This document shows, piece after piece, positions 35,160-45,900 of a stretch of 64,000 nt of DNA. Every line of letters begins with the position of its first letter. Within the stretch, counting starts at the first letter, position 1. Both the position numbers and the translations under genes were made by a program. Origin of the DNA: Chloroflexota bacterium (lineage in GTDB: Bacteria > Chloroflexota > Anaerolineae > 4572-78 > J111); assembly GCA_016860845.1 (NCBI GenBank), contig BOKF01000031.1:41574-105573 (forward strand), in the 5' to 3' direction. The notes under the pieces are model-generated. The model was not told the origin of the DNA. It was given only the letters and a program-made list of their open reading frames with translations, and made no database searches.

Positions 35160-36272
35160 ATGAGCTTACAACGTTTGCAAAATTTGGGTCGAGAGAAACC
35201 GGCGGCAGAACCGGCGGCTGCGCCATTGACAGCCGGGCAGGTTGTTGAGCAGACCAGCAGTGAGTATGACCAGATTCAGAAAGAGCTGAAGGAAATTGAT
35301 ATTTTGGTGAAACAAAGTTCCGCCGAGGTGGAAAAGTTGGCCCAGCGTAACGCCCAACTGACCAACAAAGTGCGGACGATGGAAAGCAACATTGATACCG
35401 TTCCGCGCCAGGATATCAAAGAAATTTACAACGCCGCTCAAGAAGCCCAGATGCGCCTCTTTATGATGCGGGGCCAGGTGGAGCAGTTGCAGAGCCGGCA
35501 GGAAAACCTCAAGCGTTATGCTGAGAGCCTGCGTCGAATTCTGGATGTGTCCGGCGCGCTGCTGGCCGCCAGCGGCGATATGAATCTTCCTCGAGAAGCG
35601 GATGGCGGCGATAACGGCGAGGGAAGTGGGATTGTCAAAATTATTAACGCCCAGGAAACTGAGCGGCAGCGCCTGGCTAACCAACTCCATGATGGTCCGG
35701 CCCAATCGCTGACCAATCTCATCCTCCAGGCCGAAATTTGTGAGCGCCTATTTGATACCGATCCGGTTAAAGCTCGCACCGAATTAAGTGAGCTTAAGCA
35801 GGCCGTCACCAATACTTTCCAAAAAGTTCGAGAGTTTATTTTTGATCTACGCCCCATGATGTTGGATGATCTGGGCCTTAATCCGACCTTGAAGAAGAGC
35901 ATTGAGGATTTTGAGCAGAAAAGTGGGATTGCCTGCAATCTGACCATCAGCGGTCGTGACCAGCGTCTGCCGCCCCATACCGAAGTCACCATTTTCCGGG
36001 TCATTCAAAATCTGTTGAAAAATGTCCGCGATCACGCCAACGCCACCCATGTCCAAATTACGCTCAATATTAGCGACGACCGGGCTGTGGCCGTTGTCGA
36101 GGATGATGGCAGCGGTTTTGATGTGGCGGCTGCCCTGGCTGCTGCCCGCCAGCGTAAGACAATTGGGTTAGGGGCGATGCAGGAACAGGTTGATATGTTG
36201 GGGGGTGAAATTGATTTCGACAGCGCTCTGGGCCGGGGGACGAAGATTCAGTTTTGGGTTCCAACTGCATAA
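35160..36272 (+). CDS. NarL-family sensor histidine kinase, soluble, DegS-like
   Basis: The start is taken as the ATG at 35160, with GGAGG about 10 bases upstream. It encodes 370 residues: a long coiled coil (about 30-150), the HisKA_3 helix AQETERQRLANQLHDGPAQS with the ELHD-type histidine, and an HATPase domain with RVIQNLLKNVRDHANATHVQ and DDGSGFDVAAAL. It has no membrane helix. The layout resembles Bacillus DegS. It belongs with the preceding kinase and regulator; two kinases around one regulator is unusual. A terminator follows. Confidence 0.88.
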   Translation: MSLQRLQNLGREKPAAEPAAAPLTAGQVVEQTSSEYDQIQKELKEIDILVKQSSAEVEKLAQRNAQLTNKVRTMESNIDTVPRQDIKEIYNAAQEAQMRLFMMRGQVEQLQSRQENLKRYAESLRRILDVSGALLAASGDMNLPREADGGDNGEGSGIVKIINAQETERQRLANQLHDGPAQSLTNLILQAEICERLFDTDPVKARTELSELKQAVTNTFQKVREFIFDLRPMMLDDLGLNPTLKKSIEDFEQKSGIACNLTISGRDQRLPPHTEVTIFRVIQNLLKNVRDHANATHVQITLNISDDRAVAVVEDDGSGFDVAAALAAARQRKTIGLGAMQEQVDMLGGEIDFDSALGRGTKIQFWVPTA

Positions 36273-36300
36273 AACCTGAGCTTATGCTAACCCAAGGGTG

Positions 36301-36342
36301 AGAGGAGTGCGAAATTCATGGTTGCACTCCTCTTTGTCTTTT
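36301..36342 (+). terminator. Rho-independent terminator after the second kinase
   Basis: AGAGGAGTGC (36301-36310) pairs with GCACTCCTCT (36324-36333), followed by TTGTCTTTTT. Confidence 0.8.
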
Positions 36343-36358
36343 TAGCCTCTTGGTCACA

Positions 36359-36388
36359 TTGACACGGCTTTAGGGCTGAACTTATAAT
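36359..36388 (+). promoter_or_regulatory. Promoter of the tad locus
   Basis: TTGACA (36359-36364) and TATAAT (36383-36388), both consensus, are 18 bp apart. It lies about 125 bp before the giant TadE-like gene. Confidence 0.75.
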
Positions 36389-36511
36389 AATCACAACCTT
36401 AAATTTTTATCATTTCGTTATGACCCCGTATCCTTTTAGTTTTAAGCGGGACTCTTATACAGACAACCCTTACCTAGTTAGACGTGTTTTATCCGTCTGA
36501 GGAGTTTGCCC

Positions 36512-39500
36512 GTGTTACGTAAGAAAGAAAAAGCCCAAGGTCTGGTAGAATTTGCATTAATTTTGCCTGTCCTGTTGTTATTGTTGTTAGGTATTATTGA
36601 GGCAGCCCGGGTGATTTGGGCCTATATTACGGTTCAAACAGCCGTTAGAGAAGCGGCTCGCTATGCCGTCTCCGGCAAGCCTTATGCTTTTAGTAATTTC
36701 AGCACCTACTGCTCTAGTCCTGAAGGCGAGCCAAATGCGCAATCCCCCTGGGTCTGTGATCCGGTTAGCCGCACATTTGCCATCGAACATGTGGCTTCAA
36801 GCCGGATAACAAGCTCTTTAAACTATTCTAATTTCTGTAACTCCGATCTTTATGCCTCTTGTGAGGGCGTGCCGAATGCCTTTGGGGTGCGGGTCATTGG
36901 ACAAAGAACTGACGAATTAACGCCCACCGTAGTCTTCACTGATGTCGGCCATGCCGGCCAGCAAGGCTTAAACGTAAAGGTCATGGCTTTTTATAACGTC
37001 CAGATGTTCGATCCTATTTTTGATGCAATCATGCGTGGTAGCGTGATTCCGGTGCGGGCTGAACTCTCCATGCAAAATGAGGGGATTGATAAAGCCCTGG
37101 GCGGTGTACCCCCACCCGCTATTAACAGTTCCACTAACATTACCGGTACCGGTAGCGGGGGAGATGGGCCGAGTGGTGAACGAATTAGAGCGCAGAACTA
37201 TCGGGTTCCTCAGCTTAGCAACCTGCCGGTGGAGCTTATCAACCACTTTAACCTGGCCGGCCCCTACGATATCTATTTGAGCCAGGGGACGCCTGAAACA
37301 ACCTTTAAGATCTGTAGTGGCGTAAATACCGACCCGACCACAAGTAATGGTGATTTTAGCTGCTTCATTTCCGGGACGATTCCAACCGGGTTTTATACCC
37401 TTTACTCGACTCTCTTCGGCAACCTGAACCCGTTGGCTACCGATAATACCCAACAGGTCGAGATTTTTGTCAGCGAAATAGCCAAACTTCAGGTTGATAA
37501 CGGCGCAGGCAGCAACGTCCTGGTCGCTAATTCCATCGCGAAAATTACGATGGTGGCTCACCAGGTTACTAACCAACCCTACACCCTGACCGTAGTCTAT
37601 GGGGTTGGGCCAACGGAACAAGTGATTTTTAGCGGCGTGACCGTGGTTTCTGCGACGAATACGGTCAAGGATTGGCTGGTGCCAGTTGGCCTGCTCAGCC
37701 CAAGCAACCCCTGTCCGGCTGGCGGGGCGACCGCCTGCCTCATTCGCTCCTATGATAAAAACGGCGTAAATTACGCGACCGGGGAATTTTACCTGAACCA
37801 GCCGGAGATTGTCATTGCCGGCGGCCTCAGAACTTTTTCCCGGAACGAAACCATGCATATCACCCTCCGTGGCCACGCGCCGGGCGTGCAGTATGACCTC
37901 GAAATTAGCGACGGCAGCGGCACAACGCAACGCTGGCTGGGACGAACGGATCCAACAGATTCCACCGGCCAGATGGCCAATCCCGTCAATTGGACCATCC
38001 CTGCCGATTGGCCTGCCGATCCTCCCCCCGGCGGTACAGGTTATACCATTACCTCGCATCCTGCCCAGGGTAACGAACCTAGAAGCGAGGCGAGCATGAC
38101 CGCGGCTAACCAGGTGGCCGACCTGGGGGTACAAATTAACGGGCCTGCCGGTCCCTACCTGACGATTGATGGCGGCTACACCTGGCCGGCAGGTTCGCGC
38201 ATCAATATTCAGGCCAATAAACACCCGCAGGCCACTGAATATTATTTCAGATTCGGCCCTTGGCGGGTCCCTATTCCTACGGGCAGCCCGGTGGATACCT
38301 TCCAAACCGACTCAAATGAGGTCTTTATAGCCTCCTATCAAATCCCCTTGACGGCCACAGTAGGCGTAACGACGACCTTTGTTGTCTCGTCGTTTAATAA
38401 TGCCAATGGTAATGTGGTGGCCACACGCCAGGTGACAGTTTTGCCGGTGCCGGTTATCCAGGTGCTGGAAGGCAGCGTGGTTGCGCCGGAAACGATCATT
38501 ACTATCCAGCTTCTCAATCACAATCCCGACACGACCTATCGCATCGTTTACCTCGACAAGTTCCTGGGTAATATCTTGACCAATGCGAGCGGCCAGGGCC
38601 AGCTCAAATACGATTTAAGACAACTGCCTACTGACTCGCCGCCCGGTTTGTCCACCTCTTATGGGACAGCCTATAGCCTATTCTCTCAATCTTTGGCCGG
38701 CGCAACCATTGCCACAACCCCATTGACCTTGCGCGCCGCCGACTTGCGGGTAACCAGTATTCAAATCCCGCCTAATCCGGCGATCAATAGCACAATCTCG
38801 CTTACTTTTACCGTCCAAAATACATCGCCGGTGACGATTACTCGCTATTTTGATACCGACGCTTATTTCAACCCATCGCCGCTGGTGCCGGCTTATGTGC
38901 AAGGGCAGTTCAACTTCCCCGGCGACTACAAGTATTGGCTCCGCCCGCCCAACCTGGCTCCCGGGGCTACCTTCAGCTTTACCCAACCCTATACCATTGG
39001 TTCATACGGCCCGCACGTGTTTTATGGCTATGCCGATACCTCCAACTTTATTTTAGAGGGCGACACCCGTGAATTCAATAACATTTTGAGCAATACCCTG
39101 ACCCTTGCCTGTACGCCCAGCTTCATTACCGATACCTTTACCTCAACCACGCTTCTGAATGCCAACTGGGCCACCCAGTTGTATGGTGACGCCGACAACA
39201 ATGGAACTAACCCGCAGATTGTCACCGTTTCCAGTAATCAGCGCCTCCGCCTGACCAGCGACGGCACCAGTACGCTGCGCAGCAATGACAACGCCAATGT
39301 CAGCGGCCGGAAACCGGCCAGCGGCTACACCTTCCTCCGCCGCACCACGCCGATTACCACCGCCGGCGGTCTCGACGTGCGGGTGCAGGTGATGGCCACC
39401 ACGGTCAGCGTCGAGGGGGCCAAAATGGGCCTGGAATTGCGTAACCCGCCCAGCAACGTCCCGACCAATGCTAAGGTTGAGTTTGGCCTAACCCGTAACG

Positions 39501-40768
39501 CCGCAGGCCAATATCTGGTCGAAGCGGCCTACCGGGACAGCGCTAACCCGGAGCCGATTGTGTCCTTCCAAAGCAGCAGCGCCCTCAGCCTGGGCACGCC
39601 CATCTGGCTGCGCATCCAGCGCTATGGCGGCACCAATACCTTCCTCTTCTACTACGTCCAATCCGCCAGCGCGCCGACGAATTGGGGCGCGCCGGTCCAT
39701 ACCGCCACCATTGATCTGGATAACCAGCTTGAATATGGTGTGTTCATGAATAACGGGACCAGCGGCAGCCATGATACCACCGATTTTGATAACTTTGCCT
39801 TTGGCGACCCGGCCTCGTGCCCGTCTGCCCAGGGGCAGCTTCCCGACGCCAATATCCCGCCCGGCCTGGCGACCTGCACCGATCCGCTCAAGGAACAAGG
39901 CTTTGAGACGTCATCGCCGGCCAATTGGTTTGGGATCGGGAGTAGTGGCGTTTTCCTCAGTTCCAGCAGCCACACCGGCAACAATTCCCTCCTGGCCGAT
40001 TCCAACCGGCCGGGTCCTAACAATCCTGTTTTCTATCAACGTTTCAAAATGCCCACCACGTTAGTTTCCGGAACAACGACAGTTAAACTGGAGTTGTTCA
40101 AGAATGTCGAGCGGGAAGCGGATGGGTCCAACCCCAATGACATCTTCAGAGTGGTGCTGGCCACCAGCCCCAGCCTGGCTTCAGCCGTAACCGTCCCGGC
40201 CGCGGTGGCCAGCGGCGACCAGGGCGCAACTAACTATGCCCCGGCTAACTGGCAGCAGGTAACCCTGAATCTGGCCCCGGCCAGCGGGTTTAACCTGGCC
40301 GATTACGCCGGGCAGGATTTGTACCTCTACTTTTATAACAACAGCAACCAGACCGCTGGCTGCCCGCCGAGTAACTGCCAGAATACCAGCTTTTACTTTG
40401 ACGACATCAAGCTGTCGCCCTGCACCGTCCAGCCAATCCCGACCACCATCAATACCCGCATCCAGGGCACTCTGGTGGTGCATCCCCTGGCCGGCAGCGC
40501 TCAAAAGATTGCCGGGGTCAAGGTGTGGGCTTATGCCGAAAACGGCCAACTGTTTGAGACGATCACGATCCAGAACGGCGAGTTTAATTTCTATAATCTC
40601 GATCCGGTCACAACTGCCGGGGTAAAATATTTCATCTATGCCGAACACTTTATTAGCTCATCCACCGACCCCGGCCAGATTGAAACTTTGACCGGCAATG
40701 CTTCGGTGGTGCTGACCAGCGCCAACAACAACACCAACCCGGTAGTTACCCGGCTTGATCTGTATTAA
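36512..40768 (+). CDS. Giant TadE-like protein (TadE anchor plus about 1,300-residue ectodomain)
   Basis: The GTG at 36512 has GAGGAG 7 bases upstream; the product has 1,418 residues. The N-terminus is a TadE/TadG-type signal and helix: KAQGLVEFALILPVLLLLLL then GIIEAARVIWAYITVQTAVRE. The rest lies outside the cell. Beta-rich segments include Ig-like units, a CARDB-like domain (about residues 745-870: ADLRVTSIQIPPNPAINSTI), a concanavalin-like stretch and a C-terminal CarboxypepD_reg-like unit (VKVWAYAENGQLFETITIQN). Ordinary TadE proteins have under 200 residues. It is probably a pilus-linked surface adhesin or minor pilin. Confidence 0.8.
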   Translation: MLRKKEKAQGLVEFALILPVLLLLLLGIIEAARVIWAYITVQTAVREAARYAVSGKPYAFSNFSTYCSSPEGEPNAQSPWVCDPVSRTFAIEHVASSRITSSLNYSNFCNSDLYASCEGVPNAFGVRVIGQRTDELTPTVVFTDVGHAGQQGLNVKVMAFYNVQMFDPIFDAIMRGSVIPVRAELSMQNEGIDKALGGVPPPAINSSTNITGTGSGGDGPSGERIRAQNYRVPQLSNLPVELINHFNLAGPYDIYLSQGTPETTFKICSGVNTDPTTSNGDFSCFISGTIPTGFYTLYSTLFGNLNPLATDNTQQVEIFVSEIAKLQVDNGAGSNVLVANSIAKITMVAHQVTNQPYTLTVVYGVGPTEQVIFSGVTVVSATNTVKDWLVPVGLLSPSNPCPAGGATACLIRSYDKNGVNYATGEFYLNQPEIVIAGGLRTFSRNETMHITLRGHAPGVQYDLEISDGSGTTQRWLGRTDPTDSTGQMANPVNWTIPADWPADPPPGGTGYTITSHPAQGNEPRSEASMTAANQVADLGVQINGPAGPYLTIDGGYTWPAGSRINIQANKHPQATEYYFRFGPWRVPIPTGSPVDTFQTDSNEVFIASYQIPLTATVGVTTTFVVSSFNNANGNVVATRQVTVLPVPVIQVLEGSVVAPETIITIQLLNHNPDTTYRIVYLDKFLGNILTNASGQGQLKYDLRQLPTDSPPGLSTSYGTAYSLFSQSLAGATIATTPLTLRAADLRVTSIQIPPNPAINSTISLTFTVQNTSPVTITRYFDTDAYFNPSPLVPAYVQGQFNFPGDYKYWLRPPNLAPGATFSFTQPYTIGSYGPHVFYGYADTSNFILEGDTREFNNILSNTLTLACTPSFITDTFTSTTLLNANWATQLYGDADNNGTNPQIVTVSSNQRLRLTSDGTSTLRSNDNANVSGRKPASGYTFLRRTTPITTAGGLDVRVQVMATTVSVEGAKMGLELRNPPSNVPTNAKVEFGLTRNAAGQYLVEAAYRDSANPEPIVSFQSSSALSLGTPIWLRIQRYGGTNTFLFYYVQSASAPTNWGAPVHTATIDLDNQLEYGVFMNNGTSGSHDTTDFDNFAFGDPASCPSAQGQLPDANIPPGLATCTDPLKEQGFETSSPANWFGIGSSGVFLSSSSHTGNNSLLADSNRPGPNNPVFYQRFKMPTTLVSGTTTVKLELFKNVEREADGSNPNDIFRVVLATSPSLASAVTVPAAVASGDQGATNYAPANWQQVTLNLAPASGFNLADYAGQDLYLYFYNNSNQTAGCPPSNCQNTSFYFDDIKLSPCTVQPIPTTINTRIQGTLVVHPLAGSAQKIAGVKVWAYAENGQLFETITIQNGEFNFYNLDPVTTAGVKYFIYAEHFISSSTDPGQIETLTGNASVVLTSANNNTNPVVTRLDLY

Positions 40769-40782
40769 AAGGAGTGAAATTG

Positions 40783-42117
40783 ATGAAACACCCCACCTGG
40801 TTAAGGATTAGCCTATCCGCTTTGCTGGCCGTGGCCGCGCTGAGCGGCCTCATGCTGCCGGTAGCCGCTTCAATCGGTGGGACGGAAGTAAATCTTTCCT
40901 CGCTGGGCGGCGGCTCGCCGGATATGGAAATCAGCGGCCAGTTTGTCGCCGTCACTTACTTCAGGAAAGAAAGCGACGCCCAACAGGGAGGTGTGGTCTA
41001 TGTTAAATCGGCAACCCAGGCCGAAGGCTGGCTCACCTCGAGCCTGGTCGGTTTTGGCAGCAACTCAAAACTGGCCTTTGATAGCGGCAGCACCGTTTAT
41101 GTGGTTTGGGCCAGGAGCGACGGCAAGGCCATTCAAGCCAGTAAGTGTATCTTATCGGCGACCACCTCGCCTGCCTGCACGGCCGGCGCAGATGTGCGCA
41201 CCTCGGCGACGGCCTCGCTTGATTTCCCTGATGTGGTGGTTGACAACAATAATTTCGTCCACGTGGCCTGGGAAAATGACGGCGTGATTGAAACAGCCCG
41301 CGCTACGGCGGCCAACAGCGTCGGCGGCTGGACAGTTTTGGCCCCTGCGGTCGGCGGCGGCGGGAACGACCACAAGCCGGTCCTGGCCTGGTCCAATGAC
41401 AAGCTGCACCTGGCCTTTCTGCGCTCAGGCACGTCAATTCAATATCGTGGGTCTGCGGAGACGCCTCATAGTTGGGGTGATGGTGACGAGCCTTATGATC
41501 TCGGCTCTGAGGTTATTGGTGGTGATAGTCACGATAGATTTGACAATCTCGCCCTGACCGCTTCGGGGAACAATGTTTTTCTGGCCTGGGACGCCCACCA
41601 GGGGGCGAATGACTTCAGCCTGATCCGGGCAAATTCAGTCAACAATGGGACTGACTGGAGCGACGCCGCTTTTTATGTCCCTTCCGGGAATAATGCGATT
41701 AATGCCCCTATTGATTTCAAAGCCTCGCAAGATTCCGGCGTGCCGGCGCAAGAGAAAGGCCTCCAGCCCAGTTTGGCCATCAGCGGCACAAACGATGCCG
41801 CCCTGGTCTGGCAGGAAATTGGCGGGACGGGACAATGTCCGCCCAACCGGGCCACGACCAATTTGGCCAGTTTTACGAGCGGTGCGGGTGATGTCCTGAC
41901 TAACAATTCAAATGCTAACTATTTGATTGACCCGGACGTGGTCGTGGCCGCGGGGCAATTCCATTTTGTTTATATGCGGGATCTTAACGTCAGTGGCAGT
42001 TGTTCCGGCCAGATCATTGATTACCAGATCACCTATCGCGGGCCTTTTACCAAAACAACCAGGGACGTGGGCGAGGGTGGTGGCGTCTACCTGCCGACTA
42101 TCCGGAAAAATAGTTGA
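40783..42117 (+). CDS. Secreted repeat protein of the tad locus
   Basis: The ATG at 40783 has AAGGAG 8 bases upstream; the product has about 444 residues. A signal peptide (LRISLSALLAVAALSGLMLP VAAS) leads to a sialidase/BNR-like beta-propeller with recurrent LAFDSGSTVYVVWA-, VHVAWENDG- and VFLAWDAHQ-type strands. It ends VYLPTIRKNS, a tail I associate with secreted Chloroflexota proteins. It is 14 bases after the giant TadE gene, so it is probably a co-expressed surface component. No catalytic residues could be assigned. Confidence 0.75.
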   Translation: MKHPTWLRISLSALLAVAALSGLMLPVAASIGGTEVNLSSLGGGSPDMEISGQFVAVTYFRKESDAQQGGVVYVKSATQAEGWLTSSLVGFGSNSKLAFDSGSTVYVVWARSDGKAIQASKCILSATTSPACTAGADVRTSATASLDFPDVVVDNNNFVHVAWENDGVIETARATAANSVGGWTVLAPAVGGGGNDHKPVLAWSNDKLHLAFLRSGTSIQYRGSAETPHSWGDGDEPYDLGSEVIGGDSHDRFDNLALTASGNNVFLAWDAHQGANDFSLIRANSVNNGTDWSDAAFYVPSGNNAINAPIDFKASQDSGVPAQEKGLQPSLAISGTNDAALVWQEIGGTGQCPPNRATTNLASFTSGAGDVLTNNSNANYLIDPDVVVAAGQFHFVYMRDLNVSGSCSGQIIDYQITYRGPFTKTTRDVGEGGGVYLPTIRKNS

Positions 42118-42149
42118 GCTAACTTCAGTTAGAATCAAAAAGGTATCCC

Positions 42150-42899
42150 TTGTCGGCTAAACAGGTATCACCCTCAAGAAATCCACCCCGCAAACGCCCC
42201 GTTTCCCCGTCCCGCCGGGGCTGGGGCCTGGTCCAGAGACTCCATCGCCGGGACCTGATCCTGTTGAGCGGCGTCCTGTCCCTGGCCTGTGTCAGCGTTT
42301 TGGTGGTGGTGTTCTTGGTTTTGAGCTACCAATCGGCGCCCGGCGCGTTGCCGGAAACGATCAGCCAGCCGGGGCCGCAGCCGACACACACGGTGACGTT
42401 TGTGCAGATAACCGGTTTGGGCCAGTACGCTTCCGCCCAGGCCGCGGCGCAGGCGTGGGCTTCCGACGCGCAGTTGGTTTCGGCCAACGCCGTCTGGCCC
42501 AAAGTGCTGAGCAAGGACCAGGTGGGCGAACCCACGGTCTGGACGTATCGCTTTTACTCGCCGGCCAAAGCGCGCCTGTTTTTTGTCACCGTGGATCCCG
42601 CCGGGCAGCTCCAGACGATTGAACACGTGGCGCCGGTCACGCTGCCCCCGGCCACGATTGCCGCCGATAGCTGGCTGGTGGACAGCCCGGCCGCCCTGGC
42701 CCTCTGGCTGGATAACGGCGGGGCCAAAATGCTGGGCGGCAACCCCGGCCTGGAATTGTTGATCCAGTTGCGGAGCGTGACGAACAAGCCAAACCCGGTC
42801 TGGCTGATAGCCGGTTTGAATAATCAAACCGAAGAAGTTCATACGGTGATCATTGACGCCAACCAGGGCGTGGTAACAGTGACCCAACCAGGAAGTTAG
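42150..42899 (+). CDS. Hypothetical membrane-anchored protein of the tad locus
   Basis: This encodes 249 residues from a TTG start with AAGG upstream. A basic Pro/Arg-rich cytoplasmic tail and one helix (about residues 37-60, LILLSGVLSLACVSVLVVVF) are followed by a 180-residue extracytoplasmic domain. Within it, WTYRFYSPAKARLFFVTVDP and VHTVIIDANQGVV look like PepSY-type beta strands, but the match is not firm. It stands 13 bases before the TadG-like gene. No function is recognised. Confidence 0.65.
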   Translation: MSAKQVSPSRNPPRKRPVSPSRRGWGLVQRLHRRDLILLSGVLSLACVSVLVVVFLVLSYQSAPGALPETISQPGPQPTHTVTFVQITGLGQYASAQAAAQAWASDAQLVSANAVWPKVLSKDQVGEPTVWTYRFYSPAKARLFFVTVDPAGQLQTIEHVAPVTLPPATIAADSWLVDSPAALALWLDNGGAKMLGGNPGLELLIQLRSVTNKPNPVWLIAGLNNQTEEVHTVIIDANQGVVTVTQPGS

Positions 42900-42912
42900 T
42901 AATGGAGGATTT

Positions 42913-45900
42913 ATGCTGAGAAAATTTTTATTGCAGCTTAAGGCTCGGCACTTACAGGCCCTGCGCGAGCAAAAGGGTCAAAGCATTATCATTTTTACCT
43001 TTGCCTTTATCGGCTTGATTGCTATGCTGGGCCTGGCCCTGGATTTGGGCCTGGTTTACATCGAAAAGGTCAAGGTTAACCGGACCGCCGACGCGGCTAC
43101 CCTGGCTGCGGTAGTGGAACTGCCCTATGAGCAGGATACCATTAACCGGGCCATCGAATTTATCCAGTTAAACGGCTATGATGTTGGGGTGGATACGGAA
43201 ATATTGGTCCGTGGCTGCGTCGTTTCCGATACTTCTTACCTTGACGCTCGCGGCGTAACCCATGTGTACGATGTCCCCCCGGCCGGAGGGACCGACACGC
43301 CGCAGAACGTGGGCGAACCGGGCTTCACCAACCCGATGACCCGGACCACCCTCATTACCGGCGCGCCCTACATCTCGGCTACGCAGCAGCCGCCGCGCGC
43401 CACCTTTGTGGTTGATACCGGCGGCTACCAATCCCACAACGGCGACACCGACGACGACGAAGAGTGTGCCGCCAACAACCTGGGCACCGCCACCAAGCTG
43501 CGCGTGGCCGGCCGGGTAAATGTGAACATGAGTTTTATGCAGTTCTTTGGCTTTAGAACCGTGCCGGTGGAGGACACCTCCACCGCCGAAAACCTGACCA
43601 GCCTGGACGTGGTGGTGGTGTTTGACATCTCCGGTTCGATGGAAGACCAGACGATTTGTACCGACTGTTGGGTGCGCACCAGTTACAACCCCGACTGGCC
43701 CAACAACGGCTACTTCAATCCTTTACCCTATTGGGAGAGATGGAAAAATGACGCGAACGGCGGCCCCAATGCGACCGGCAACCAATCCATCCCTAATTCT
43801 GAGCTTTGTACGCTTGCTTTGCCGCGGCCTTTTATTACCAACACCTACAAATACCTGACCCTTGAGGCCGAACTGTACTCCGCCGTCGGCGGCGGGGACT
43901 GGGGCCTGGACGTGCGCACGCCGGGCAACGGTTTTTGGAGTATCCAGCGCGGTAGTGAGGGTAACAGCTTCTCTACTGGCCCCACGAGCATTGAAGATTC
44001 TGACATGAAAAACGCCGCCGGCGACCCCACCAACCAATCCTCCAACGTCTGCCGCCCGAATGTGGAGGGCGGCCAGATTGACTGCACTGTCGGCAACGGC
44101 AACGGCGGCAACGGCGATAATGTCTGCTCATCCGCCGACGGCGGCGTGGCCATTGATTGCAGCGCCTTTATCGCCGCCCGGCCCATGGCTAATTACGGCC
44201 AGGTGCCGGGTAACATTCCTAACCTGAACGGCGCTTCATACAACAGCAACTGTTTCATCAACAGCGGCGGGACGGGCAGCACGGGCGGCGACTGCTGGTC
44301 GAACAACCCCTTCAACACCATCCCCGGCCTGGAGAGAGGCCCCAGCACCGTGCCCTATGTCGAGTATGACTTTACCCCGACCTGGACCCAGACGACCCAT
44401 ATCTGGCTGCGGGTCATCGGCGGCGGCGCCGAAGCTTATACCTGGGCCGGCTCCAGCCCCGACCAAATCCTGCCCGACCTGAACGCCGGCGGTGTCGGCA
44501 ACAATATCACCCCCTGGCGCAAGGTCATCTATTGGCAGGTGGATACCGGGACGATCTTCCAGCGTAAGGATAACGTCAACGATGATTATTCCAATTCGCC
44601 CAACGAAAATACTAATTCCAACGACACCGAGCACGTGCAGCGATACGACCGCTGGAATGCCAACCGGAGCCCAGGCGGCTCCTGGCGCTGGATCAAACTG
44701 GGTTCGACGACGACCGTTTCAGGCACCCAGGCTACCTTCAGGCTGTACCAGGGCAGCGCCGGTTACATGGTGGACAAGATAATCTTCACCAACGACCCGA
44801 ACGGCAATACGCCCGAGGGCGGGAATAAGATAACGAACGTCGCCAATATCCCGGCGGCGCTCCGCCGCAAAGCGGATGGCACCATCCAGACAACAGGCTT
44901 TGGCAACAATCCTCCCGACAATGCCTGGCGCGACTCGCTCGGGCCGCCGGCCAGCCCCGGATCGGCCAGCCGCGAGGCCTGTAACAAGTGCAATCCAGCT
45001 TATGGCTACACCGTGACCTCGGCGGACTGCACCTGCAAGAAGAATGGCGGCGAGGCCGGCTACGGGACCGGCGCAGGCTGTACCTTTGTGTCCACCGTCA
45101 CCCCGACCAACCAACTGCAACAGGAGGTATTGTACGGGCTGTACTCCGGCAACCAGCCGATTCGCAGCGCCCAGGAGGCGGTCAAACGCTTCGCCCGCAA
45201 GCTCGACCCCAAATTTGACCAACTCGGCATTGTCGCCTTTTCCGCCAGCACCTCCAATACCGCTGACCGCCGGGCCAAGCTGCAGTGTTTGACCTGGGCG
45301 ACGACCCAGTTGGGCAACCCGGCCCGCTGCTACGACCCCGGCCTGGGCACGCCCCTGGAATATACCAACATATTTAGCGCGGTGGAGAAACAGTGGCCCA
45401 CCGGCAACACCAATATCTCGCTGGGCATGCGCGAGGGGTTGGAGGAGTTGGGTATCATGACGCCGGGCAACCCGACCACCGTCAACAGTGGGACCTGCAC
45501 CGCTGCCGCCAATGACGGCAACGCCTGTGACCGGCGCGGCGCGGCCCGGCGGGTGATCATTCTGATGACGGACGGTTCGCCTAATGATAATCCCGGAAGT
45601 TGCGCCCCCGGCGGCGGCGGCCGCCCCGATTTGTGGGATGGTCTGCTGGGCACCGAAAACGAAGATTTTGAATGTGCCATGTATTTCGCCTTCCTGGCCT
45701 CCCAGGCCAATGTGACCCTCTACACCATCGGCATCGGCGGCGGGGCCAACCGGGACTTGCTCACGGCCATGGCCACCGGCACCGACCCGCGCAGCGGCGG
45801 CGAGCCGTTCACTCACTTTGTCGGCAAGGGCGGGCAGTACTTCCCCGCCGCCAAGCCCAGCGACCTGGATTTGATCTTCGACCAGATCTTGTCAAACATC

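Noticed and set aside
36968..38305. 445-codon minus-strand frame opposite the giant TadE-like gene
   Set aside because: No domain, no promoter; explained by the codon bias of the sense gene.
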